DNA of 61,628 nt from Alphaproteobacteria bacterium (GCA_018826515.1 JAHKAM010000007.1:1-61628), one strand, 5' to 3'; positions 9,629-19,202 are shown, counted from the stretch's first letter. Notes: generated from the sequence alone by a model not told the origin. A program made the numbers and translations.

Positions 9629-10353
9629 ACCCGCGGCACGGTCCTTGCTGAACGGGAGGTCTTCAAGCCTCGTTCGGGACCGCCGCCATGCTGACCATAC
9701 TGAGCCGCACCATCGACATCACCGTCGTGGCCCTGATCTTCGTCGGCTTTTCCTGATTTTCAAAGACCGGTTCTTCCTGCCCGAAGTGGGGAGGGAGAAC
9801 GATGACGCATGACTCTTCACCGCTTCGGCTGAAGCGGTTGGGGAGGGCGCGGAGCGGCCGGGCCTCGCCCGGTGCTGTGGTGTTGTTACCGTTTCGACGA
9901 AGCAGACCGCCCCGCGCAGCCGTTTTCCACGCGCCCTCCGGCTGGCGGCGCTTGCTTCGGGCCTTACCGGATCTCCGCCGCGGACATTGCTGGCTGCGAC
10001 GCGCGGCGGACATGAGACAGCGGTCCGCTCAAGAGGCGCGCGGCGAGCAAGCGGAAGGCCATCCATCGACCTCCGCGAGGACCCCCGAGGTATCCGTCCC
10101 CCGGGCTTCATCGCTCGACCACAACCCGCCGACATCGAGGCGTTGGATCCGACGCCCTCCCCACCGACGGGATGGGCAGGAGTCTGTCACGGGTCCCAGC
10201 CATGATGGCTGATGACGCTGTAAATCTTGAAAGGCGAGCAAAGTCATAGGGTTGTTGGCACAGGACATGCTGACAATCGGCGGATTGTAAGCAGTGGAGC
10301 GGCTCCGCCGCCTCACTGTTCGCGTAGCGAATGGGGAGGTGGCGCGGCTGCCG
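9629..10353. other. Long gene-free region with hairpins, no recognised RNA
   Basis: 725 bases with no convincing coding ORF; those on both strands are arginine-rich shadows. Visible structure: a perfect hairpin around CCGCTTCGGCTGAAGCGG (9821-9838), a hairpin ACAATC-GGCG-GATTGT near 10270-10290, and an inverted repeat around CTGTTCGCGTAGCGAATGGG (10315-10335) of the intergenic palindrome type. A 22-codon ORF at 9688-9756 encodes a hydrophobic peptide but lacks a nearby ribosome binding site. I looked for tmRNA, RNase P RNA and SRP RNA signatures and did not find them. Confidence 0.5.
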
Positions 10354-10779
10354 TCAGCCGGGGCCGAAGTCCATGTCCTTGCGGGCCGAGATGATGGTGA
10401 CGATGAAGCCGGCCAGAACGTCCAGCATGACCATGGTCAGGATCAGGAAGAAGGTGGAGGTCGCGAAGCCGCGGAACAGCAGGAAGGCGACCAGACAGAA
10501 GACGAACAGGATCATCGACAGGGCGTGATTGACGATCGCCACCTTCTGGCTGGAGGTCGATTTCAGCAGTTCCACGAAGAGCAGGATCAGCGCCAGGAAC
10601 AGGATCAGGTCGCCCGTGCCGACATTCCATCCGCTGCCCGACACCATGGGGATGGTGAACAGCGGATCGTGCAGGGCCTGCTCGGCCGCCGCCACGCCGC
10701 CGGTCCCGACCACGCCGGACAGCACCACAATGGCGTAGATCACCACCGGAATGAACAGCAAGGGGATGGCGATCAGCAT
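10354..10779 (-). CDS. Small membrane protein, unknown function
   Basis: 141 residues from the ATG at 10779 (MLIAIPLLFIPVVIYAIVVL), which has GGAG six bases upstream; an ATG twelve bases earlier (10791) lacks one. Four hydrophobic segments: about residues 1-22, 55-75, 85-105 and 112-130. The C-terminus ends SARKDMDFGPG. No known catalytic motif. Conserved hypothetical inner-membrane protein standing alone between a gene-free region and the GT2 gene. Confidence 0.72.
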   Translation of the reverse strand: MLIAIPLLFIPVVIYAIVVLSGVVGTGGVAAAEQALHDPLFTIPMVSGSGWNVGTGDLILFLALILLFVELLKSTSSQKVAIVNHALSMILFVFCLVAFLLFRGFATSTFFLILTMVMLDVLAGFIVTIISARKDMDFGPG

Positions 10780-10883
10780 GGCGGGCTCCATCGGCGAACA
10801 GCGCGCCTGACGGCCACGCTTGCCAGCCCTGCTTAGACCGGTTCGCCGCATCCCGCTACGCGCGCTCGCGCGTCAGGCGAGTG

Positions 10884-11612
10884 TCAGAATTCGCTGATCG
10901 CCCCGGGCCGGCGCGACCGCGACTTCAACCACATGACGCCAAGCAGGTCCGACAGCGACGCCATCAGCCGCCCCCAGTTGGTGTATTTCGACCGACCGGT
11001 CTCACGGTGGCGGTGGTCCACGTCGAGATAGAGGTTCTGATAGCCCTCGCGGATCATCAGGGCCGGCAGGTAGCGGTGCAGGTGATCGAAATACGGCAGG
11101 CGGAGGAAGATCTCGCGGCGGAAGGCCTTGAGCCCGCAGCCGGTGTCGTCGGCGTCATCGCCCAGCAGTCTGCGGCGGATGCGGTTGGCCCAGAGCGACG
11201 CCTGCCGCTTGGCCCCGGAATCCTGACGTTTGGCCCGCACGCCGCCGACCAGGGCCACCGTGGAGGGCGAGGCGGCCAGCAGGTCCGCCAGTTTCGGCGC
11301 GTCCGCCGGCGGGTTCTGGCCGTCGCCGTCGAGGGTCACCACGATCGCGCCGCGGGCCGCCAGAACGCCGGTGCGCACCGCCCGGCTCTGGCCCGCGTTG
11401 GATCCATGGCTGAGCACCCGCAGCGCCGGCAGTTCGGCCATCAGGCCCCGCAGTTCATCGAGCGTCCCGTCCCGCGAGGCGTCGTCGACAAAGACCATTT
11501 CATACGATCGGCCCTCGAAGGCGGCGGCGATCTCGCGCGCCAGCGGGCCGGCCGCGCCCTCTTCGTCATGCACCGGGACGACGACGGATATGTCGGGGAT
11601 GGCTTCGTTCAT
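10884..11612 (-). CDS. Glycosyltransferase family 2 (dolichol-phosphate-mannose-synthase-like)
   Basis: 242 residues. GT-A features: ISVVVPVHDEEG at the N-terminus, VFVDDASRDGT, and the metal-binding region TLDGDGQNPP, all typical of polyprenyl-phosphate glycosyltransferases (ArnC/DPM1 type). The C-terminus is soluble and lacks the two membrane helices of ArnC, although GRSKYTNWGRLMASLSDLLG is an amphipathic membrane-association segment common in this subfamily. It lies divergently, 99 bases from an ArnT-like GT39, so the pair may make and use a polyprenyl-phosphate sugar donor. Donor and acceptor are unknown. Confidence 0.88.
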   Translation of the reverse strand: MNEAIPDISVVVPVHDEEGAAGPLAREIAAAFEGRSYEMVFVDDASRDGTLDELRGLMAELPALRVLSHGSNAGQSRAVRTGVLAARGAIVVTLDGDGQNPPADAPKLADLLAASPSTVALVGGVRAKRQDSGAKRQASLWANRIRRRLLGDDADDTGCGLKAFRREIFLRLPYFDHLHRYLPALMIREGYQNLYLDVDHRHRETGRSKYTNWGRLMASLSDLLGVMWLKSRSRRPGAISEF

Positions 11613-11711
11613 ACAGGCTGTCTAGCGGGTTTCCGGGACGGGCGGGAGGTGGGTCGCGCAAGACCGTCCACGCGCAAACAATGTCGCGGCCGCAAAGCCC
11701 GTGTTAGGTAG

Positions 11712-13391
11712 ATGAACATGATGCGCCCCGATCTCGACCGATACATCGCCGGATGGCGCGGACCCCTGCTCGCCGCCCTTGTGGCGCTGCTGGCGGGCCT
11801 GCCCGCGCTGCTGCTGTTGCCGCCGCTGGATCGCGACGAGAGCCGGTACGCCCAGGCCACGTCCCAGATGCTGGAGACGGGCGACTACGTCGACATCCGG
11901 TTCCAGGACGATCCGCGCTGGAAGAAACCGGTCGGCATCTACTGGATGCAGGCTGCGGCGGTCGCCGTGACCTCGAGCGTCGAAAATCGCGACATCGCCC
12001 CCTACCGCATTCCCTCCATCCTCGGCGCCATGCTGGCCGCGGCCGCCTGCGCCTGGGCGGGCGCGGCGATGTTCGGCCAGAGGGCGGGCTTCCTGGCCGG
12101 GGCCATGCTGGGCGCCACCTTCCTCCTGTCCACCGAGGCCGGGATCGCCAAGACCGACGCCATGCTGTGCGGCGCGGTGACCCTGGCCATGGCGGGGCTG
12201 GCGCGAATCTATCTGGCGACCCGGGCCGGAGAGGCCCCGATCCGGCCGCACAAGCTGATGTTCTGGCTGGGGCTGGGACTGTCGATCCTGATCAAGGGGC
12301 CGATCGGTCTGATCGTCGTCGCTCCCGCCATGATCGCCCTGTCCGCGTGGGACCGCGACGTCAGCTGGCTGAAGCGGCTCGGCTGGGGCTGGGGTCTGCC
12401 GCTCGTCGCGCTGATCGTGGGGCCATGGGCGCTGGCCATCACCATCGCCACCGACGGCGGCTTCTGGCGCGAGGCCATCATGGGCGATCTGGCGCCCAAG
12501 GTCGCGGGCGGCGACGAGGGGCACGGCTCGCCGCCGGGGCTGTATCTGCTGATCGCCCCCCTGCTGTTCTTCCCCGCCGCCCTGCTGTTGCCCGCCGCCC
12601 TGTCGACGGGGTGGCATCGACGCGCCGAGCCGGCGATCCGCTTCCTGATCTGCTGGCTGGTTCCGGCCTGGCTGATCTTTGAGCTGACACCCACCAAATT
12701 GGCCCACTACACCCTGCCGACCTTCGGGGCCCTGGCCCTGCTGGCGGCCGCCGCCCTGACCCGGCCGGTGGGCCGGATCTCCCGTTACACCGGGGCCGGT
12801 CTGACGATCGCGGTGGGCGCGCTGCTGGCGGTCGCCTCGGTCTGGCTGCTGACCGAATACGGGCGGTCGACAGCCCAGACCTGGGCCACGATCACCATCG
12901 TCTTCGCCATCCTCGCCGGCCTGATCGGCGCCTTCCTGATGCTGCACCGGGCGGCGATGACGGCCGTGATCGCCTCGATCGCCCTTGGCGTCATCGCCCA
13001 CGCCGCCCTGGCCGGCACGCTGCGCCAGCTGAGGCCGCTCTCGGTCGCGCCCCAGCTGGAGAAGGTGCTGCTGGCCGCCAACCTGCATCCGCGACAGGGC
13101 CGCGCGGGGCCGGTGGCCATCACCGGCTTCCATGAGCCCAGCTTCGTCTTCCTGACCGGCCGGGCCACCGAACTGACCGACGCCGCCGGCGCGGCCCGGG
13201 CCCTGACCGAGGGCCGGCCGGTCATCGTCGAGGCCCGCGACGCCGACGCCTTCCGTGAAGCCGCGGCGGAACTGGGCGTGACCGGCCGCGTGGTCGGCGA
13301 GGTCAACGGGCACAACTATTCCAAGGGCGACGACGTCAGCCTGACCGTCTATGCGCCGCCCGGCGGGCCGGTGGCGGAACCGGCGCCGTGA
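11712..13391 (+). CDS. ArnT-like family 39 glycosyltransferase
   Basis: 559 residues with about 12 hydrophobic segments. The first periplasmic loop carries PPLDRDESRYAQATSQMLET and later WKKPVGIYWMQAA, the conserved acidic residue and pattern of the ArnT/PMT family that transfers a sugar from polyprenyl phosphate to lipid A or protein. The C-terminal ~120 residues form a soluble periplasmic domain. The ATG at 11712 follows a short spacer from the divergent GT2 gene. It overlaps the next gene by four bases (GTGA). Likely role is envelope glycan modification; the acceptor is not determinable. Confidence 0.87.
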   Translation: MNMMRPDLDRYIAGWRGPLLAALVALLAGLPALLLLPPLDRDESRYAQATSQMLETGDYVDIRFQDDPRWKKPVGIYWMQAAAVAVTSSVENRDIAPYRIPSILGAMLAAAACAWAGAAMFGQRAGFLAGAMLGATFLLSTEAGIAKTDAMLCGAVTLAMAGLARIYLATRAGEAPIRPHKLMFWLGLGLSILIKGPIGLIVVAPAMIALSAWDRDVSWLKRLGWGWGLPLVALIVGPWALAITIATDGGFWREAIMGDLAPKVAGGDEGHGSPPGLYLLIAPLLFFPAALLLPAALSTGWHRRAEPAIRFLICWLVPAWLIFELTPTKLAHYTLPTFGALALLAAAALTRPVGRISRYTGAGLTIAVGALLAVASVWLLTEYGRSTAQTWATITIVFAILAGLIGAFLMLHRAAMTAVIASIALGVIAHAALAGTLRQLRPLSVAPQLEKVLLAANLHPRQGRAGPVAITGFHEPSFVFLTGRATELTDAAGAARALTEGRPVIVEARDADAFREAAAELGVTGRVVGEVNGHNYSKGDDVSLTVYAPPGGPVAEPAP

Positions 13392-14305
13392 GCCGCGCGA
13401 TCACCATCGTCGAGGTCGGTCCCCGCGACGGTCTGCAGAACGAAAAGGCCGTCCTGGAGCCCGCTGTCCGCATCGAGCTGGTGCGCCGGCTGGAAGCGGC
13501 CGGCGCCCGCCGCATCGAGGCTGTCAGCTTCGTCCATCCCAAATATGTGCCGCAGATGGCCGGGGCCGAAGCGGTCATGGCGGCGCTGCCGCATGAGGGC
13601 GGTCGCAGCCGGATCGGTCTGGTGCTGAACGGCAAGGGCTATGACCGGGCGCTGGGCACGTCGGTGGACGAGGTCAATGTGGCGATGTCCGCCACCGACG
13701 GCTTCGGGCTGAAGAACCAGGGCATGGGGGTGGACCAGCAGGTCTCCATGCTGTCGGACATCATGACCGGCCGCGCGAATTCCGAAGGCGGGCCGGGCGC
13801 CGGGCCGTCGCTGTCGGCGACCCTGTCCTGCGTCTGGGGCTGTCCCTTCGACGGCGAGGTCTCCGTCGACCAGATCGGCGATCTGGTCGGGCGGATCGCC
13901 GAACTGGGCGTCGCCGAGATCGCCCTGGCCGACACCATCGGGGCCGGCGATCCGTGGGCGGTGACCCGCAAGGTCGAGGCGGCCCGCGCCGCCGCGCCCG
14001 ACGCCGTCCTGCGACTGCATTTCCACGACACGCGGAATACGGGCCTGGCCAACGCCCATGCCGGGATCGAGGCGGGCGTCACCGTCCTCGACGCCTCGGT
14101 CGGCGGCATCGGCGGCTGCCCCTTCGCCCCGGGGGCCACGGGCAATATCGCCACCGAGGACCTGGTCTATATGCTGGAGCGGGCGGGGTTCAGCACCGGC
14201 TATGACCTCGACGCCCTGATCGCCACCGCCCGATGGATCGGCGAGACGATCGGCCGCCCGGCGCCGAGCGCGCTGAGCCGGGCCGGCGGCTGGCCGAAGG
14301 GCTGA
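13388..14305 (+). CDS. mvaB: Hydroxymethylglutaryl-CoA lyase-like enzyme
   Basis: 305 residues from a GTG overlapping the stop of the previous gene. The TIM-barrel pyruvate carboxyltransferase/HMGL fold is shown by VEVGPRDGLQNE (metal and catalytic Arg/Asp), SFVHPKYVPQMAGAE, and the HMG-CoA lyase loop signature DASVGGIGGCPFAPGATGN with the catalytic cysteine. HLHFHDT (metal histidines) appears as LRLHFHDTRNTGLAN. It would split HMG-CoA to acetoacetate and acetyl-CoA, the last step of leucine breakdown; other acyl-CoA lyases of the same family cannot be excluded. The branched-chain dehydrogenase operon at 20-26 kb would feed the same pathway. Confidence 0.9.
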   Translation: MSRAITIVEVGPRDGLQNEKAVLEPAVRIELVRRLEAAGARRIEAVSFVHPKYVPQMAGAEAVMAALPHEGGRSRIGLVLNGKGYDRALGTSVDEVNVAMSATDGFGLKNQGMGVDQQVSMLSDIMTGRANSEGGPGAGPSLSATLSCVWGCPFDGEVSVDQIGDLVGRIAELGVAEIALADTIGAGDPWAVTRKVEAARAAAPDAVLRLHFHDTRNTGLANAHAGIEAGVTVLDASVGGIGGCPFAPGATGNIATEDLVYMLERAGFSTGYDLDALIATARWIGETIGRPAPSALSRAGGWPKG

Positions 14306-14399
14306 CCAACGCTTTTCAGCGCGTGCTCAGGGTTTGCTCATGCCGCTCACGCGAGGGCGGCGGCAGGGTCCGGCTGTCGATGACGACCGGAGCGCGGAC

Positions 14400-14696
14400 A
14401 TGACTGTGACGAACGAAGACCTGGGCCAGCTGTGGAAGGCCTTGCGGATTCTGGGCTGGGGGGCGGTCGCCCTGATCCTGCTGGCCCCGGCGGTGGCCAT
14501 GCGGTTCACCGACGAGGTCAACTGGACCGCCAGCGACTTCGTCTTCGCCGGCGTCCTGCTGATCGGCGGCGCGACCGTGATCGAGGTCGTCGCCTGGAAG
14601 GTGCGCAATCCGGCGGTCCGGATCGGCTTCGCCCTGTTCATGATCACCATCGTCGCCCTCGTGTGGATCGAGGGCGCCGTGGGGATTTTCCACTGA
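14400..14696 (+). CDS. Small membrane protein with three hydrophobic segments
   Basis: 98 residues from the ATG at 14400, which has GGAG about eight bases upstream; the in-frame ATG at 14334 has a weaker context and adds a basic leader. Hydrophobic segments at about residues 18-35, 48-64 and 76-96. The protein is conserved-looking but motif-free. It converges with putA, with three bases between the stop codons. Function unknown. Confidence 0.75.
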   Translation: MTVTNEDLGQLWKALRILGWGAVALILLAPAVAMRFTDEVNWTASDFVFAGVLLIGGATVIEVVAWKVRNPAVRIGFALFMITIVALVWIEGAVGIFH

Positions 14697-14699
14697 TCC

Positions 14700-17600
14700 T
14701 CAGAGGTTCAGCAGCGCCGGGTCGCCGCCCTGGGCGGAGATGTTGTTGCTGATGGCCTTTTCGGAGGCGTAGCGGATCAGGCTGTACGGACCGCCGGCCT
14801 TGGGGCCGGTGCCGGACAGGCCCTCGCCGCCGAAGGGCTGGACGCCGACGACCGCGCCGGTGATCGAACGGTTGATGTAGACGTTGCCGGCGGGGACGAG
14901 ACGGATGACCTCGCTGGCGAAGGCCTCGATGCGGCTGTGCACGCCGAGCGTCAGACCATAGCCGCGCGCCGCCAGCTTGCCGGCCACGTCCTTCAGGTTC
15001 GACGGATCGTAGCGATAGATGTGCAGGATGGGGCCGAAAACCTCCTTCTCGAGATAGTCGGGCGTCTTCACCTCGGCGATGGTCGGGGCGAACAGTTCGC
15101 CGCGCTCGCACCCGGCCGGGAGGGTGGCCTGGGCCAGGATCTTGCCTTCCCGGGACAGGCGTTTGACGTGGGCCTCCAGCATCTGGCGGGATTCCATGTC
15201 GATGACCGGGCCGATGTCGGTGGCCGGGTCGGACGGGTCGCCGACGACCTGGGCGGCGAGGGCGCCCTTGAGGCCCTCGATGATCTGGTCGGCGGAGTCC
15301 TTGGGCACATAGAGCATGCGCAGGGCCGAGCAGCGCTGGCCGGCCGAGCCGAAGGCCGACAGGATGACGTCGTCGATGACCTGTTCGCGCAGGGCCGTGG
15401 TGTCGACGAACATGCCGTTCAGCCCGCCGGTCTCGGCGATGAAGGGGATGATGGCGCCGGGGCGGGCAGCCAGCGAACGGTTGATCATGGCCGCCGTGTC
15501 GGTGCCGCCGGTGAAGGCGACGCCGTCGACGCCCGGATGGCTGACCAGCGCCGCGCCGACCGTTTCGCCCCGCCCGGGCGTGAGCGCCAGCAGATCGGGG
15601 TGCAGGCCGGACCTGTGGAACAGGCGCACGGCCTCGGCGGCGACCAGCGGGGTCTGTTCGGCGGGCTTGGCCAGCACGGCGTTGCCGGCGGCGAGGGCCG
15701 CGGCGATCTGGCCGGTGAAGATGGCCAGCGGGAAATTCCACGGGCTGATGCAGGCGAAGACGCCGCGGCCGTGCAGGACCAGCTGGTTGGTCTCGCCGAC
15801 CGGACCCTGCAGGGTCTCGGGACCGCCGAAGTCGCGCTCGGCCAGCATGGCGTAGTAGCGGCAGAAGTCGGCGGCCTCGCGCACCTCGGCGACGCCGTCG
15901 TTCAGCGTCTTGCCGGCTTCACGGCTAAGCAGGGCGACGAGGCGATCCATGTCGGCCTCGAGCGCGTCGGCCATGGCGTTGAGGACGAGGGCGCGGCGGG
16001 CGCCGCCCTGACGATCCCAGAGAATCTGGGCCTTCGCCGCGGCGGCGGCGGCCGTGTCGATCTCGGTCTCGGTGGCTTCCGAGACGTGGCCGAGGACCTG
16101 GTTGATGTCGAAGGGATTGGTGACGTCCTGCGGGTTGGTGCCGGCGCGAAGGCTGCCGCCGATGATCGGGCCGGAGGTCAGTTTCTCGCGGTCGACCAGC
16201 TCCAGCGCCTGGGCGTGGCGTTCGCGATCCTCGCGCCGGCTGTAGTCGCGGCCGAGGGAGTTGTGCCTGTCGGTGTACATGTTCCTGGGCGCCGGGATTC
16301 TGGAGTGACGGTCGGGGTGGGCCTCGACCTGGAGGATGGGATCGGCCGCGACGGTCGCGGCGGGGACGCGTTCGTCGAGCAGGGCGTGGACGAAGGAGGA
16401 GTTGGCGCCGTTCTCGAGCAGCCGCCGCACCAGATAGGGCAGCAGCTCCTCGTGGCCGCCCACGGGGGCGTAGCCGCGCACCACGAAACGGTCGGCGGCC
16501 CAGAGGTCCTCGGCGGCCTCATAGAGGGCCTCGCCCATGCCGTGCAGGCGCTGGAACTCGACCCGTTCGCCGGCCCGGCGGGCCATGTGCTGGACGGCGG
16601 CGAGGGAGACGGCGTTGTGGGTGGCGAACTGGCCGTACAGGTGCGGGGCGGCGTCGATGATATCCCGGGCGCAGACCAGATAGTTGAGGTCGGTCGCGGC
16701 CTTGGTGGTGAAGACCGGATAGTCGGGACGACCCATGACCTGGCCGCGCTTGATCTCGGTGTCCCAGTAGGCGCCCTTGACCAGACGGACCATCAGGCGG
16801 CGGCCTGAGGCGCGGGCCAGTTCGGCGACGCGGGCGATGACCTCGGGCGCGCGCTTCTGATAGGCCTGGACCGCGAGGCCCAGCCCCTTCCATTCGCCCA
16901 GATCGGGGTCGTGGGCGAGGGCGTCGAGCAGCTTGAGCGACAGGGCCAGCCGGTCCGCCTCCTCGGCGTCCATGCAGAAATTGATGTCGTAGGAGGCGGC
17001 GATCAGGGCGAGGCGCTTCACCCGCGGATAGAGCTCGGCCCAGACGCGGGCCTCCTGCGTCGCTTCATAACGGGGCGACAGGGCCGACAGCTTGACCGAG
17101 ACGCCGTGGCCGGTCATGGGCCCCTGCATCTCCTTGCGCTCGGGAATGGCCTTGCCGACGCCGTGGATGGCCTTGGCGTAAATGGTCTCATAGCGTTCGG
17201 CGTCGGCGACGGTGCGGGCGCCCTCGCCCAGCATGTCGAAACTGCACAGCCACTGTTCGCGGTTGGCCCGCTTCAGGGCGCCCTGGATGGTGCGGCCGAC
17301 CACGAACTGCTCGCCCATCATGCGCACGGCGGCGGCCACGGCCTGGCGGATCACCGGCTCGCCCAGACGGCCGGCGACGCGGCGCAGGAAGCCGGGCAGG
17401 TCGCGGCGGGCGTCCTCGTCGACGTCGACCAGCTTGCCGGTCAGCATCAGGCCCCAGGTTGAGGCGTTGACGAACAGGTTCTCGGACTGGCCGAGGTGGG
17501 AGGCCCAGTCGGCGGAGCCGATCTTCTCGGCGATCAGCTTGTCGCGGGTGTCCTCGTCCGGGATGCGCAGCAGGGCCTCGGCCATGCACATCAGGGCCAG

Positions 17601-17846
17601 ACCCTCGCGGGTGCCCAGGGAGAATTCCTGCAGGAAGCTCTCGACCACGCCTTCGGTCTTCTGGGTCTTGCGGGCCAGTTCAACCAGATCGATGGCCTGG
17701 GCCACGACGGCTTCGCGCTCGGCGCTGTCCAGCGGCACGCGCGCCAGCAGGCCCCGCACCACCTCGCCCTCATCGGCGTATTTGCGCTGGTCCAGGGCGT
17801 CCCAGTCCTGCGTCAGGGCGGGCGGAGAAAAAACGTGTGCGTCCAT
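14700..17846 (-). CDS. putA: Bifunctional proline dehydrogenase / glutamate-semialdehyde dehydrogenase PutA
   Basis: 1048 residues. Proline is oxidised to pyrroline-5-carboxylate by the FAD-dependent barrel (about residues 190-480; DAEEADRLALSLKLLDAL, MVRLVKGAYWDTEIK, FATHNAVSLAAV). The intermediate is channelled to the NAD-dependent aldehyde dehydrogenase domain (about 560-1040; FACISPWNFPLAIFTGQ, ETGG near 805, catalytic Cys839 in GSAGQRCSALR). No ribbon-helix-helix DNA-binding domain precedes the barrel, so unlike E. coli PutA it is a catalytic-only type and cannot autoregulate. It is divergent from the GT4 gene across a 114-base gap. No putP is present in the window. Confidence 0.97.
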   Translation of the reverse strand: MDAHVFSPPALTQDWDALDQRKYADEGEVVRGLLARVPLDSAEREAVVAQAIDLVELARKTQKTEGVVESFLQEFSLGTREGLALMCMAEALLRIPDEDTRDKLIAEKIGSADWASHLGQSENLFVNASTWGLMLTGKLVDVDEDARRDLPGFLRRVAGRLGEPVIRQAVAAAVRMMGEQFVVGRTIQGALKRANREQWLCSFDMLGEGARTVADAERYETIYAKAIHGVGKAIPERKEMQGPMTGHGVSVKLSALSPRYEATQEARVWAELYPRVKRLALIAASYDINFCMDAEEADRLALSLKLLDALAHDPDLGEWKGLGLAVQAYQKRAPEVIARVAELARASGRRLMVRLVKGAYWDTEIKRGQVMGRPDYPVFTTKAATDLNYLVCARDIIDAAPHLYGQFATHNAVSLAAVQHMARRAGERVEFQRLHGMGEALYEAAEDLWAADRFVVRGYAPVGGHEELLPYLVRRLLENGANSSFVHALLDERVPAATVAADPILQVEAHPDRHSRIPAPRNMYTDRHNSLGRDYSRREDRERHAQALELVDREKLTSGPIIGGSLRAGTNPQDVTNPFDINQVLGHVSEATETEIDTAAAAAAKAQILWDRQGGARRALVLNAMADALEADMDRLVALLSREAGKTLNDGVAEVREAADFCRYYAMLAERDFGGPETLQGPVGETNQLVLHGRGVFACISPWNFPLAIFTGQIAAALAAGNAVLAKPAEQTPLVAAEAVRLFHRSGLHPDLLALTPGRGETVGAALVSHPGVDGVAFTGGTDTAAMINRSLAARPGAIIPFIAETGGLNGMFVDTTALREQVIDDVILSAFGSAGQRCSALRMLYVPKDSADQIIEGLKGALAAQVVGDPSDPATDIGPVIDMESRQMLEAHVKRLSREGKILAQATLPAGCERGELFAPTIAEVKTPDYLEKEVFGPILHIYRYDPSNLKDVAGKLAARGYGLTLGVHSRIEAFASEVIRLVPAGNVYINRSITGAVVGVQPFGGEGLSGTGPKAGGPYSLIRYASEKAISNNISAQGGDPALLNL

Positions 17847-17960
17847 GAGCGGCGTCTAACGCCTTTTTCGGCAGAACGGGAGAGGGTTGCGGCGTCTCGC
17901 CAATCGCCGTCCGAGGCGCTAGAGGTTTTCCCCGATCAACGGCGGAGCCATTCGGCCCAT

Positions 17961-19046
17961 ATGCGCATCGTTCTGGCCACCGACGCCTGGGAGCCCCAGG
18001 TCAACGGCGTTGTCCGCACCCTGACCCGGACCATCGCGGAGTGCCGCGCCATGGGGCACGAGGTCGAGGTCATCGAGCCGAGCCAGTTCAAGACCATCCC
18101 GGCCCCGACCTATCCGGAAATCCGGCTGGCGCTGGGGGCTGAAGAAGAGATCCGCGAGCGGCTGCGGGCCTATGAGCCGGAGGCGGTCCATATCGCCACC
18201 GAGGGGCCGATCGGCATCGCCACTCGGCGCATCTGCGTCGAATGGAAACTGCCCTTCACGACCAGCTATCACACCAAATTCCCGGAATATATCTCGGCGC
18301 GTTTCCCCGTCCCGGTGCAGGTCGGCTACGCCTATATGAAGTGGTTCCACAAGCCGTCGGGCCGGCTGATGGTGGCCACGCCGACGCTGCGGGACGAGCT
18401 GCTGGAGCGCGGGTTTCGCAATGTCTCGCCCTGGTCGCGAGGCGTGGACACCGAACAGTTCAACCCGGACCTTGCGCGCATCTATGACGAGATGGGCGGC
18501 AAGGACTGGCCGCGGCCCTTCTTCCTCAATGTCGGCCGGGTGGCGGTCGAGAAGAATATCGAGGCCTTCCTCGAGACCGACCTGCCGGGGACGAAAATCG
18601 TGGTCGGCGACGGCCCGGCGCGGGCCGAGCTGGAATTGAAATATCCGGAGGCCAAATTCCTCGGCGCCCGGTTCGGCGAGGAGCTGGCGCGCTGTTTCCG
18701 CGACGCCGACGTCTTCGTCTTCCCCAGCTGGACCGACACCTTCGGCCTGGTGATCCTGGAAGCCATGGCCACGGGCACGCCGGTCGCGGCCTATCCGGCG
18801 CACGGGCCGATCGACATCATCCCCGGCTCCAACGCCGGCGCCATCAACGAAGACCTGCGCACAGCCTGTCTGGAAGCGCTGAAGTGCGACCGGGCCGCCG
18901 TGCGCGCCTATGCCGAGAAATTCAGCTGGCGGTCCTCGGCCGAGGAGTTCGTGCAGAACCTTCAGCCCTATCCCGAGCCCGAACGCGGCCGCTTCTGGCG
19001 GCGTCTGCGGCGGATCGCGCGGCTGCGGCGCAAGGCGGCGGCGTGA
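17961..19046 (+). CDS. Glycosyltransferase family 4 (GT-B fold)
   Basis: 361 residues from the ATG at 17961 (MRIVLATDAWEPQVNGVVRT). The open frame continues upstream into the shadow of putA and is not used. GT-B hallmarks: the N-terminal PQVNGVVRTL loop, LPFTTSYHTKFPEYISARF, and the C-terminal donor-binding FVFPSWTDTFGLVILEAMATGTPVAAYP. This subtype is close to the GDP-mannose-dependent alpha-mannosyltransferase and glycolipid synthase (MgtA/SQD2-like) group that glycosylates diacylglycerol or other membrane lipids. The last ~15 residues are arginine-rich, suggesting peripheral membrane binding. Substrates are inferred only by family. Confidence 0.88.
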   Translation: MRIVLATDAWEPQVNGVVRTLTRTIAECRAMGHEVEVIEPSQFKTIPAPTYPEIRLALGAEEEIRERLRAYEPEAVHIATEGPIGIATRRICVEWKLPFTTSYHTKFPEYISARFPVPVQVGYAYMKWFHKPSGRLMVATPTLRDELLERGFRNVSPWSRGVDTEQFNPDLARIYDEMGGKDWPRPFFLNVGRVAVEKNIEAFLETDLPGTKIVVGDGPARAELELKYPEAKFLGARFGEELARCFRDADVFVFPSWTDTFGLVILEAMATGTPVAAYPAHGPIDIIPGSNAGAINEDLRTACLEALKCDRAAVRAYAEKFSWRSSAEEFVQNLQPYPEPERGRFWRRLRRIARLRRKAAA

Positions 19047-19054
19047 TACCAGAC

Positions 19055-19202
19055 GTCTCCCTCCCCTTCATGGGGAGGGTCGTCGGCGCGTAGCGGCGAC
19101 GGGGTGGGGGCGCTTCGGCGAGACAAGCACCGGCGCTCTTGTCGCCGAGCCCTCCCCACCCGGTCGCTTCGCGACCACCCTCCCCCGGAGGGGGAGGGAG
19201 AC
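19055..19202. repeat. Intergenic inverted-repeat element, family D
   Basis: 148 bases bounded by a perfect terminal inverted repeat GTCTCCCTCCCC / GGGGAGGGAGAC. Inside are the sub-hairpins CTCCCCTTCATGGGGAG and CGGTCGCTTCGCGACC, plus GGCGCGTAGCGGCGACGGGGT. It fills the space between two convergent genes (GT4 ending 19046, pstS ending 19217) and could end both transcripts. Related in style, but not in core sequence, to the family A elements. Confidence 0.75.

Noticed and set aside
9663..10135. Arginine-rich minus-strand ORFs in the gene-free region
   Set aside because: No ribosome binding site, overlapping in two frames with similar length, and no recognisable domain.
9760..10300. Possible tmRNA, RNase P RNA or SRP RNA
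   Set aside because: I looked for a tag-peptide reading frame, the RNase P core motifs and the SRP GGAAG loop on both strands and found none.
11622..13313. 563-codon minus-strand ORF opposite the ArnT-like gene
   Set aside because: Gln/Gly/Arg-rich shadow translation; the plus strand encodes a full membrane glycosyltransferase.
14937..16808. 623-codon plus-strand ORF opposite putA
   Set aside because: Shadow of putA with no motif and no initiation context.
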